Assembly: GCA_015832175.1 (NCBI GenBank)
Contig: WJXW01000005.1
Span: 1,922,001 to 1,986,000, forward strand
Length of the DNA: 64,000 nucleotides
Reading direction: 5' to 3'
Source of the DNA: Paraphaeosphaeria minitans
Taxonomy: Eukaryota; Ascomycota; Dothideomycetes; Pleosporales; Didymosphaeriaceae
The notes beneath the pieces were generated by a model. The model ran no database searches. It was not told the origin of the DNA and was given only the letters and a program-made list of their open reading frames with translations. A program made the position numbers and the translations under genes. Positions 47,647-58,164 of this stretch are shown here, piece by piece. The stretch's first letter is position 1. Every line of letters begins with the position of its first letter.

Positions 47647-50600
47647 CTACTCTTATTCTGTAATTATTATACTTATATCTTATAGTCTTAATAGCCTTTT
47701 AAATCTATTAAACTACTAATAAGTAAGAGCCTTTATAAGGCTATCTACTAGTATTTCGCTAGTTAGAAAATATTCTACTTAAAACAATCCTTTTATATAC
47801 TCTTACTATAACCACATATTCTAAATATCTATATAGCGTAGTTGAGTAGTAATTCTTTTGTTCTTTCTAATTACTAAACGAATAGTTTAAAGATTATTGT
47901 AATAGATCTTCTATAAAGGTCTTAGATCTAGAGTAAGCTTAGTAAAGAATCTCTTAATTACTATAGTTTCTTTACTTATATATTTAAGCGCTAGAAGCTC
48001 TGCTTCTATTGTTAAAGTAGTAATTATATTCTGTTAAGCTACTTTCTATAGGATAGCTCCTTTAAATAATAAGATAATATATCTATAAAAAGATTACTGT
48101 AATATTAGATTATTAGCGAAAAAGGCATCTCTATATATTAGTAAATTAGGTCTATTATAGCTACTAAAAACTATAGCCTGCTATCTAGTTTAATAGAGGT
48201 AAAGAATTATATAGTTAATAGTAGTAAAGTGTTCTTTACTTAGATTTATTAAAAAGTGTAATAGCTTTAACACTGTAAAGGCTATATCTAGGCGTAGTAT
48301 AATTACTATATAGAGAGCTAATCCTACTTCTTCTTAAAAGAGCTTTATTTCTTAAGAAGTGGCTTCTCCTGTGCTTAGAACAAGATCTTCTACTAATAGA
48401 AGTATAGGAGGGAAGCTCTTAGAGTTTAAAAGGTTAAACATTTTTATAATCTTATTAATATAGGTATTATAGACTAAAGAAATCGATCTTGCTTCTCTGT
48501 CCCTAATTACTTAAACACCTAGGAACTACTCTACTAGTCCTTTTAATTTAATCTCGTATTTGTTCGCAATTTTCTTCTAAAAATCTAGGGCTTCTTTCTC
48601 TTTACTCTTATAATAGAGAAGAAGAATATTATTAACATAAAATAGAATAATAATACTTTAATTACTATTAAAGAAAAGGCATAGCTCTTCTAGCGAAGCT
48701 AAGAGTCTATAAGATTAAAGTAATCCCGCAAATTCCTTATACTAAAGAAGTAGTAAATCTCTTAAGCTATATAAAACTTAATTTAATCTTATACACTTTC
48801 CTAGCTTTTTAAAACTATTAGGTAATTTACAAGTTACTAGATTAGTAACTATAATAAAAGTATTTAGAAACGCTCTTACTATATTAAATTATAAGATTTC
48901 TAGATTAAATTCTACTGCTAGAGCTATAGCTAATTAAAAAGATCTTACTACTAGGGTAGTAGTATAAGTAGAGTAGAGAGTATTCTTTTTCTAAAGATCT
49001 CCTCTTATAATAATTTAAGCTTTGCACTTTTTAAAGTATCTATTTTAATTAAACTTATAAGTAAAGACCTACTTTAAAAGGAGTAGTTACTCTAACACCT
49101 CTAATAATTTAATCTCTATCTAGGTACCTTTATCTTACAAAGTTAAGATCTCCTTATAAGCGGCAAGGAGGAATAGCTTCCTATATAGATAATTATAAAG
49201 GTGTTTCTATAGCATTAGCTCTAGTGTAAGCTCGTCTCTATAAGTCTAAGCTATATAAGACGCTCTAGGCGCTTTTCTAAGTATAGAAGTAAATACTATT
49301 ACATTTAGTGTAATATATTCTTCTTACTTAGACTAAGCCTCTATTACTCCTAGTATAAACGTGTGCTCTAATATTATATTAAGATTACTTTAAAGATAAT
49401 TAGTAATTAGTGTATAAGCACCTAGCTTCTACCTACCCCCTAGCTAATTATTCTAATTATTTTACTTCCTTAATCTTTATAATAGCACATAGTAATTTAT
49501 TAGTTAGTTAATTTCTAGTGCTTTACTATAATTTCGCCTACTTATTCTACTTGCCTCTAGATAGATCTGCCTTCGCCTTTAGCGCGCTAGTAGGTTATCT
49601 GCTTTATCTAGTATAATTAAGTTATTTACGCTAGGTTGATTAGTAACTTAATTAGTTTCTACTAATAAATAGGGTATTTGTCTGTACAGTTTATCGTACA
49701 AGTAGCACTGGGTGAAGTGGGGGCCTGCCTACCTGTAGGGACCCGCACAAGGACCCACTACTTAGGTCAGCGCTAAGAGGTAGAGACTTCATAAAGCCCT
49801 CAGTGCCCCTTTGTACGATAGACCAGACGTAATCAATTAAACCTACTTTTCACCCTTTGCACAATAGTATACTATTAACCCTCAAATGCTTAATTACAGA
49901 TTAAGCCAAACCAACAGTATTAAATGCCTAGATTCTAGTAGGTTAGCTCTCCTAGTAGTATTCTGGTAGCTGCTAGATATTTCTTAATTACTTAACAGAT
50001 TACCCCTAAGATTACCTAGCTCTAGTGTCTAATTAGGGGTTATAAGTCCTATGCTTCCTTTCCTACTTAAGTAAATTCTTAGCTACTAGCTAGCTAAGCC
50101 TATAGCTTACTTAGTAGTAAGTACTTTAGGTTCTTAATTATTTAGCTAGCCTACTTCGCTTTTAATCACTTAAAGGTTACTTATAGGTCTAGTAGTAGTT
50201 CTTATATACTTATTTATTTTAGGAAGAATATTAAGCGCGTCTTTATACGCTTTTCCTAGATTATTTAGCTCTCCTTTTTAGAGGCTTTCTACTATTTTTA
50301 ACGCTTCTATTTTTAGAATAGGTTGTTCCTCTAATCTTTTATAGAATAAGGACTTATTAAACTTTATGTTTTGTGTAGTGATTACCTAATTAAGCTAGAG
50401 AATTAATATTTAGTAGATATTAGAAGCTTTATAGCCTACTAGGTATCTAATATAGCCTCTAGAATTTACTTTAAATCCTCTTCTATCTCGCCTAGCTGTA
50501 CGCTCTTAATCTAAAGAGTAAGTTTAGTAGCTATAGGCGTAGATAGCACTTTAGTTTAAATAAAAATTAGCTATCCTATATTATGTTTCTACTAGTTTAA

Positions 50601-53099
50601 AATAATAAAAATATTGTCTAAACTAAGTATCTAACGTTTTATTAGGTGATTAATAGCCTAATAGTAGGCTAGGAATTATTCCTTAGAGCTAGTATGCCGC
50701 TTATATAATCTTAGGCTAGAGATTTAATAGCAGATTTACGCTTATTTATATTTTAATTACTTTTATTATAAGCTCCTAGCCTACTCTTTCTATAGCGCTA
50801 TTAGGCTTATGCGTATAAGGCGGTAGTCTACTAATTATTATTCTTTCCTAATTAGCCTAAAATTTGTACTAGGATTTCCCTCTTTATAGAAGTGTTACTA
50901 TATTATTATCTTAGTAGATTTTTGTAATTAAAAGCTTATATTTTGTATTAATAAGAGCTAAGAAATCCTGCTACACTCTTATTATTTTAGAAAGCGTCTT
51001 TATTCTAAGATTAAAAACATAAGGTTTCTTACTAAAATCTTTTTTAACTAGTAAAAACTAGTTTTCTCTATTTTAAGCAGTAGGCATATTAAATAGATTC
51101 TAGAATAATAAGTAAAATAGCCTAGGTAATTGTTTTCTAGGTCTCTTAGAGATTATCTAGGTTACGTGTATAGTAGTATAGTGCTCGCAATCCTTTCTTA
51201 ATATTCTAGTAATCTTTACACCCTAGGCTGTAGTTACTAGAGCTTATAGGGCTCTACTTCCTATATGCCCTACTTAAAGGTGCTAGAGGTCCTTAGAATC
51301 TAATCTCTTAATATTAACCTAGGATAATCCTTTAGTAGTTACACTTATAATAATTAGATAAGAGTAGATTAGCTTATATTATAAAAAAGTAAAGTTATAC
51401 TCGCATTTTAGGTCTACTAAGATAACACTTTGTTCTAGGCTTCTAATTCTAAGAGTGTAATCTAAACTAAGGTACTAAATCTTTGCTTTCTTTAAACGAG
51501 CTTCTAATATAATATTTATATAAAACCCTTCTACTACTCTTACTCCTTAGAGCAGTAGATCTTTTATAAATCTTCTATTTTTCCTATATAAAGCGTTCTT
51601 AATTAGTCTATTACTAATTCCTAAGATTAGGAGGCTTTGTGTACCTACCTCTACACTCTTATTTAATAATTAAAATGTCCTAGAAATAAGTCTTTTACAA
51701 TTATTAACTAGGTAAACTACTATAGCACTGTCTAGTATTGTACATTCTAATAGAGGATAAGTGTTAGAATACAGAGTAGAGTAGACGCCTAATACTCTAT
51801 TGTCTATAGGCAGATTAAATAGATTTAGTAGAGTAGCAGTAATACTACTAGGATACTTAATAGTCCTAGTAGAGGATTATTTCTTATTCTATCCTGCCTT
51901 TATAATCACATTACAAAGGTTTAACCACTTAGGCTACTTAAGTTAATTAAGAATCTCTAATTTTTCTTTATTAGTGAGATTAAATAATAATATTCTATTC
52001 TAGAGTAATCTAGCTATTACAGTTTAAAGTCTTCAGCACTCTATTAGTTTCTACCTATAAGTATAGGGCTTATAGGGATAGTTTGGTTATTTCTTTATCT
52101 AATTAAATAAACTAGAACTATTAGAGTTAGTAGATTGTCTTAATAATCCATTAAAAGTGGCGAATACCCCACTTATTTTATTAGAACTAGATTAGATTAA
52201 ATGCTCTTAGATAAGCGCTAAAAATACCTTCCCTAGATTATCTAGCGTAATCTAATTCTGTCCTAGCGTCTTATTCTAGATTAGCTATTAGTTTATTAAT
52301 TAGGCCTAATCTAGTGCTATACGCGTAGTAATTACATCTAGGAAATCTTAAGTAGTAAGCAGTCTGCTAATTTTACTAATTAAGTAGGTCTTCCCTTTGT
52401 AATAGAAGAGCTACTACTCTTTAAACTAGGTCTTAGGACTTTATTTTGCCTACTTAGCCTTTTTAAGATAAGCGCGGTACAAAGCTTAAATATTATTATA
52501 TATAGCTCCTTTATTTAGTGCGAGATCTTCCTTTAAGAGTTAAATTAGAGACTATAGCGTAGTATAGCGTGTATTAACTAGAGTAATTATAGCAGGAGTA
52601 AGTAGATTAGGCAATACTATAGCGTTTACCTAAGTCTAGAGATTCTATATCTTAGTATAGTTTACTTACTAGTCTAAAACTGCTACTCTGTATTCCACTA
52701 TTTATAAAAGAAAGCTCTCTTTATCTATTTTATACTTAGTAAGCTCTGCTTTGTATAATTAAATACTTACTATAGAGGCTGTATCCGTAATTAGTAATAG
52801 TTTCTGTAGGAGTAGAGGTTGTTCTAGCTTTACGTAATTAATTACTAGAGCGTTAATTGCCTCTAGATTAATTTAGTTCTAGATTCCTTTTAAGTTTACT
52901 TAAAATTAAAGCTAGACAAACTAGTAGGGCTAGCTAGCGCGATTAATAAGCTATACTTCTACTATTTTAACAATTTTTGTAATTAGAAATAGGAGGGTTG
53001 TATTATAGAGAGGTTCTAAATAGAGTGTTATATAATAATTTAAGCGTTACTAAGTAGGTAGGGAGAATTATCCTACGTTCTAAGCGCTAGGCTTATAAC
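47647..53099 (-). pseudogene. E5 Copia gag-pol, RIP-degraded
   Basis: Minus-strand gag to RNase H, parallel to E2, with stops throughout; the original stop aligns at 47647-47649. It is interrupted at 49679-49916 by a solo B-type LTR, with GTATT repeated on each side. Confidence 0.85.
49679..49916 (+). repeat. Solo B-family LTR in E5
   Basis: 238 bp, TGTCTGTA to CCAACA, flanked by the duplication GTATT (49674-49678 and 49917-49921). No internal B sequence is present, so it arose by insertion followed by LTR-LTR recombination. It keeps more C/G than any other B LTR here (e.g. TTCATAAAGCCCTCAGTG), so it has had fewer RIP changes. Confidence 0.92.
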
Positions 53100-53294
53100 T
53101 GTTATAGTAAAAAGGGCTTAAACTATTATAGGATATTTAGGAGTAGAGTTGTAAAGAATATAAATAGCTAATCGTAGGAAAGGATGCCAAAAGGGCAGAC
53201 TATATATAAAAGAAACGAGCCTCTTAGTAAGAATTCTGTGATATAAATTAGTGAATCTAGAAAGAATCACGGAAGTGAGTGTTTTACTTTAACA
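53100..53294 (-). repeat. E5 5' LTR
   Basis: 195 bp, the pair of 38965-39159, followed by AATTC at 53295-53299. Confidence 0.92.
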
Positions 53295-55699
53295 AATTCT
53301 AATTAACTGTAAACTAGTAAGGTCTAAAGATAGAGTGCCCTATAAGCTAGATACGTAGGCTCTGTATTGTTACCTTTACTAGAGATCAAATTTTAGATTA
53401 TATAATAAGTAGAAATAAAGCGCGTACATCTATAAAGAATTGCACAATCTAGTCTAAGCTATTCTATAGAAAAGAAAGGAGATAGTGAATCCCTTTACAA
53501 CCCTAAAAAACACGTTATATAATTAAACTAGCGATAACTAAACGTAAATAAGTTGTATAATTAAACTAGCAATAACTAAATACAGACACGTCGCACAACT
53601 AAGAAAGATAATAATAATAACATAGCCTTAACACTAGGAGACTTCCTAGAAGAACTAGAACCTAAGAATATCGCGTAATAATTAATACTACCTCCTTAGT
53701 AAGAAGATAAAGCAACATAGCTTTAATAAGTAGAGGAAGTAATAAATATTAAGGCTATTACCTTAAGAGGAGAGATTGTACAAAAGTACAAGATAGATAG
53801 AGTAGATCTATACAGCTACCTACCCCCTTCTCTAAAATAGCTAAACGCTTATATAGTGTATATAATTGCGTAATATTACGTAAGCAGCCTTAAAAGTAAA
53901 AAGGTAATTTCTTCTTTTACTAAAGATTTTAATAACTAGAAAGAGAAAACCTTTAATAAGATTAGTTATATAGTAAGAAGAGAGCTTATTGCTTTTCTTA
54001 TAAAAGAAGGCTTTATTACTACTAATATTATAATAAAGGACACCTATGTAAAGAAACTCTTTAGACTATTACAGCTTAACTATAAGCTATAGACCCTTTA
54101 TATAATAACACTATAACTGCAATCTAAACCGCTTTGTACAATTCTAACTATGTAACCTACACTATCTATAGGTAATATATATATATATAGAGCATAGCTA
54201 GGGCCTATCCCTATACGTGCGAGGATAGAGACACTATATATACAGCTACACTAGTAGTAGTAGCCTAAAACCTAAACTGCTTTTACTTAATAAACTATAT
54301 TATACAAAGAGGCTAGACACTCCTAGTACCCTTAATAACTAAGAGATTATACTTATATCTAGCCAAATAAGATTATCCTCTTTTAGAAGGCTTAGAGTAA
54401 AGAGAATAACTACACTAGTAGGCTGTATAATATCCTAGTAGATAAGGCAAAAGTCTTTAGAGAACTATACTACAGGCTAGGTATACTATAAGACTAGTAT
54501 ATAAATATCTTTCTAAGAATCCTTTTTAATCGTGTGAGCACCTACTACTTACATAATATTAGACTAGGACTTTTATAGGATAAATTGTATAATAGACTAA
54601 ATAGGCACTTTAACACTAGTGTTAATTATAATTAATACTAGATAGACTAGACCACTCTTACCTTTAAACGCTATAAAAGGGATAATCTAGCCGCTATATT
54701 ATATAAGGCTCTAGAAGTAATAATTAATAAGCTTACTTTAGCCTAAAGGGCTCTTAGATAAGGCTTTAGTAGTAAACTACAACTATACACTACTATTATA
54801 TAAGTATACTATAACTATTCTAACTTTAAATAAGCTATATTTAACCCTAAAAATATAGTAGAAGGCTTACTTAGTAACCTTTGTACGTTACTCTAAGTTA
54901 CTAAAGATAGAAAGAAGTTATAGTTTCTTTAAGATAGTAAAGAGGTGTACTATACTAATTAATAATATAACAATCCTAATTGTATAAGAGGATCTAGCCT
55001 CTCTAGAGGTAGAATAACCTTTAGACTAAAAGAAAGGAGTAACTTTAGAAGTTTAAGCTCTTATATAAAGTAGAAATACTTTATATACTATAAAGAAGAA
55101 TACTAGTCTACTAACTATCTACTAAAGGATACCTAGTAAGCTAGAAAGTAATATATATTATTATACGCTAACTTCTACAAATATAAACCCTCTACTATAA
55201 ATATAGAAGTATATATCCTTAACTTTAAAGAAGAGCTAGAGGATAAAGACTATTATATAAAAGAGGAGGAAGATAAACAAGACTAATAGAGTAATAAAGA
55301 AGAAGTATAAAAAGCTACTTTATACCTTACTTCTACTGTATACCTTCATCGCATAACTAGGAGACATCCTTCTATACTTACTTACTAAGACCTAGCGCTA
55401 AGCATTATATTACTTAATACCCTACTTTCTATTTATGTATAGAACATATGCCTAGAAAAAGCTTTATTATGCGTTACAACTCTGCTACTGTATAAATAGG
55501 TAGAGTAAGAACTAAGTAGGTTAGCTATTACTACTTATTTACATAAGAGTAGGTGTAAATAAGATTTCTACTACACAGTACTACTATACCTACCTTATAA
55601 CCTGTTCTAATAGGGGAAGGCTAACTATATAGATAGAAAAGGATAGAAAAGGGAAGTATACAATAGATATAAGCTATTATATAAAAGAAAAGTTGCTAG
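53295..55699 (+). pseudogene. B3 internal region, gag-like remnant
   Basis: The only near-complete internal region of family B. From about 53590 a plus-strand frame with stops reads as a gag-like protein (e.g. I-T-L-R-G-E-I near 53760). Around 55077-55118 it has a knuckle-like motif Y-F-I-Y-x-K-E-E-Y-stop-S-T-N-Y. Tyr codons TAC/TAT there are what RIP makes of Cys or His codons. The inferred ancestral spacing is C-X2-C-X4-C-X4-H, so the family may have encoded only Gag. Downstream are acidic and hydrophobic stretches I do not recognise. Confidence 0.6.
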
Positions 55700-55936
55700 T
55701 ATCTATACAGTTTATTATATAAATACACTAAGTAAAATAGGGGCCTGCCTACCTATAGGGACCCGCACAAGGACCTACTACTTAGGTTAGCGCTAAGAGG
55801 TAGAGACTTTATAAAGCCCTTAGTGCCCCTTTGTATAATAGATAAGACGTAATTAATTAAACCTACTTCTTACCCTTTACACGATAGTATACTATTAACC
55901 CTTAAATGCTTAATTGCAGATTAAGCCAAACCTATA
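55700..55936 (+). repeat. B3 3' LTR
   Basis: 237 bp, TATCTATA to CCTATA, followed by AGAAG at 55937-55941. Confidence 0.85.
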
Positions 55937-56140
55937 AGAAGCTTAATTTCTACTTCTTATAAATTTATAAAAGTATTATCTTTAGTAATTTGGGTTATTG
56001 AGTATTAAGCCTATTACACTAGATATATACGTTTAGTAGTAGAAGTTTAACTTCTACTTTTTATAAATTTATAAAAATATTCTCTTCAGCAATTTGGCTT
56101 ATTAATTATTAAGCCTATTATAATACATACTTATATTCTA
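55937..56140. repeat. 104-bp tandem repeat at the B3 target site
   Basis: Two imperfect units start at 55937 and 56041 (both begin AGAAG followed by a Ttaa-rich stretch, and share CTTATAAATTTATAAAA-like sequence). The segment 38629-38708 looks like the end of a preceding unit. RIP-like changes are present. Its origin is unknown. Confidence 0.7.
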
Positions 56141-57031
56141 CTAACTAAGTTATTATTAGATTTATAGTAGCTTTATAACATTTAATTTCTCGATATAAGC
56201 TTAATAGTTAGACTATATAAAAGAATAATAAAGCTATATAGTAGATAACTATAGTATATATATTATACGTATTTGTAAATTGTTTATTTCCTAGTTCTAG
56301 CTAGTTTATTTACATAATTCTATAAGTGCTTTTATTTAGAATTTTAACATCTCTCCATCTAGGTTTCGTATAATAATTCTGAATAGTGCGTTTTGTAGAG
56401 GTTTTTTTTTCTCTACATTTAACATATTTATTGGCGCTTACGTAATCATGCTGGGCGTGCCGGGCGTGCTGGGCATGGTAGGAACATGCCTGGCATGCGC
56501 AAAACATGCGGAAAACATCTATGGTATGAACAATATAGGATCCTGCCAGGCGTCTGGTATGAGCGGTACGTATCTACCTAGGCTACCAGGCGTAGTACGC
56601 CTACCCACCCTATAGTAGGAACAGTGTAGGACCCTGCCAGGCGTCTAGTATGAGCGGTATGTATAGTATCTATATACCACGCATGCTGAACTTTTTCAAA
56701 CTTTTAAGTTTTCGTGATAAAGTAGCTTCGCGCACACATAGCAGGTGCAGCTATACTAGCGCTAGCCTATATAGGCGGTCTCCACCACCTTAGCAATCCA
56801 TCACTCTTACGCTTAACTTTGTTCTCTATACATGTTTTGGTGTACGTTTCAACCTTCATACTTCAATACGTATGGCTCCACGAGATGATAGGCTTAGCCC
56901 GGAGCGATATAAATGCTCTTCACGACTCAGACATGCGTCCGACGCGCACCCATGACAAAACGCTCAGCATGCTCATCCCTTCCTCTGCCTTCCAACACCA
57001 GCCCTCAAGAACCTCAGGAACCCTGAAACCC
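56141..57031. other. Transition from AT-rich to gene compartment
   Basis: Composition changes between about 56,300 and 56,750. An imperfect direct repeat of about 50 bp lies at 56528-56578 and 56619-56669 (shared core CCTGCCAGGCGTCT followed by GTATGAGCGGTA). Just before it, GTGCCGGGCGTGCTGGGCATG (56458-56478) is a short GC-rich repeat. Open frames at 56310-56507 and 56819-57232 have no gene-like features. The last part is probably the 3' flank of the 57032 gene. Confidence 0.55.
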
Positions 57032-57592
57032 TTACGCCTGCCACGCCCTCGGCCCCATAAACACCTTCCTTCCCCTCTCCAGCTCCTCCTCCCACCTGAC
57101 CCTCCTCTCAATCCTCCTCTCCAAAATCTCCACACCCCTCTCATACTCCCACCTCGGCGTCTCCGCGCCACTCATCCCAATAAATCTCGCAAACATCCTC
57201 ACCTTGACTTTCAGCCTCTCCGCATCGCTTAGCTTCTCCTCCGGCAGCATTCCCGGCTCGTTTCTTAGCAACTCACGGTTCCAGTCCATGGTCTGCGGGT
57301 ACGCGAAGGTGAGCGATGTCGGGCTGGGCTCCGGGTTGGTTTGGCTGTAGTAGGCGGCCATGGCGTCGAGCTCGGGCTCGGTGAGGAGGAAGAGGGAGAG
57401 CATCGTGGAGGGGAAGGGGGAGGGCGGGAGGCTCGTCATGATGTGCACTATGGGCGCGATTTTGAGACGCATTTGGGAAAGTTTCTGGGCGAGAGCGGGG
57501 TTGCGCTGGGAGAGGGCCATGGCGCGGCGGTGGGCGAGGGTGATGATGCGGAGTTTTTTGGACTGCGCCTCGTTGGGCTGTGGGTACTGCAT
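57032..57592 (-). CDS. Uncharacterised 186-aa protein
   Basis: A single-exon ATG-to-TAA frame encoding 186 residues. I do not recognise the family. The N-terminal half (about 10-60) is basic and probably helical (K-K-L-R-I-I-T-L-A-H-R-R). Residues 55-85 are hydrophobic with the Pro-rich stretch S-L-P-P-S-P-F-P. The middle has a Trp (M-D-W-N-R-E-L-L-R). The C-terminal third (about 125-175) is a strongly charged Arg/Glu helix that could form a coiled coil. There is no signal peptide or clear membrane segment. G/C-rich third positions and a long frame free of stops support real coding and argue against RIP. It is the gene nearest the transposon block, about 0.7 kb from its edge, and the next gene upstream is on the same strand. 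Confidence 0.7.
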   Translation of the reverse strand: MQYPQPNEAQSKKLRIITLAHRRAMALSQRNPALAQKLSQMRLKIAPIVHIMTSLPPSPFPSTMLSLFLLTEPELDAMAAYYSQTNPEPSPTSLTFAYPQTMDWNRELLRNEPGMLPEEKLSDAERLKVKVRMFARFIGMSGAETPRWEYERGVEILERRIERRVRWEEELERGRKVFMGPRAWQA

Positions 57593-58164
57593 GTGCTGTG
57601 TTGCTGCTGCTGAGTTGTGCGATATGCGTGTGAGTAAACAGTACTGTGGAGGAGTTTAAACTTCGTTGGTATTTGCTAGATGCGGATTTCTTGATGCTGT
57701 ACGGGGGTGCGAAAGGCACTATATGAAGAGGAGTCTAGGTCGCTTGTATTTATTCATGGTGACAATCAGACAAAGACAGTTGTGGAGATTCGTTTTTAGT
57801 CCATTATCATCGCTCATACATGGCTGGGAAGCGTGAAGTGTGTCGTCGGCTTTGTTCCATTGTGACTTGTCCATTAAGCAAGCTCGCCAGCCGTGAATGG
57901 ACGCCGCAAGTCACGCCCCAGGAAGCCGATTTCTGTGATGCGCGGCTTCCTGGAGGTAGTTCGTGAAGACGCTGGTGGCGTTTGTGTGGCCTTTATGAAG
58001 CATCAACCGGTGATCATCTCGTGATGTGACAATCTGGCTTGTCTGCTGTCTACGGCGTGGAGATTTCAAGGCTTCGAAGTGCGGTCTGGGTCAGATCCTG
58101 GCTGTAATCTGGAAGTTGTTCCGGAGACATGGGCTGTGGTGTATGCCAAAGCGCTTACAGAGGT
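57593..58164. other. Intergenic region, promoter of the 57032 gene
   Basis: 572 bp between two minus-strand genes. It should hold the 3' UTR of the cysteine-synthase-like gene and the promoter/5' UTR of the 186-aa gene. Just upstream of that ATG the minus strand is CA-rich (CAGCAGCAGCAACACAGCAC), common in fungal 5' leaders. No clear TATA box and no RNA gene seen. Confidence 0.5.

Larger units (their letters stand above)
38965..53294 (-). mobile_element. Copia element E5, complete, inserted in B3
   Basis: Same family as E1/E2/E4. Its LTRs are at 38965-39159 (3') and 53100-53294 (5'), with the target duplication AATTC (38960-38964 and 53295-53299). It carries Gypsy E6 in its 3' non-coding region and a solo B LTR in its pol. 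It opposes E4, and only 341 bp separate their 3' LTRs. Confidence 0.92.
38709..55936 (+). mobile_element. B3, complete gag-only LTR element
   Basis: Bounded by 5' LTR 38709-38946, 3' LTR 55700-55936 and target duplication AGAAG (38704-38708 and 55937-55941). Without the nested E5 it is about 2.9 kb, with a 2.4-kb internal region that shows a degraded gag-like frame and a zinc-knuckle remnant but no protease, integrase or RT. It would need enzymes supplied by another element. I call the family B; members B1, B2 and a solo LTR are also in the window. Confidence 0.85.

Noticed and set aside
22726..54189. (TA)n runs at about 22726-22743 and 54171-54189 as independent microsatellites.
   Set aside because: They are the same position in two copies of element B, so they are part of that repeat.
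56310..57232. Open frames 56310-56507 (minus) and 56819-57232 (plus).
   Set aside because: Cys/His-rich or Pro-rich low-complexity translations at the compartment border. The second is largely antisense to the 186-aa gene.
57273..57719. Overlapping frames on both strands around 57273-57719.
   Set aside because: Low-complexity Pro/His or Gly/Glu translations in other frames of the GC-rich 57032-57592 gene.
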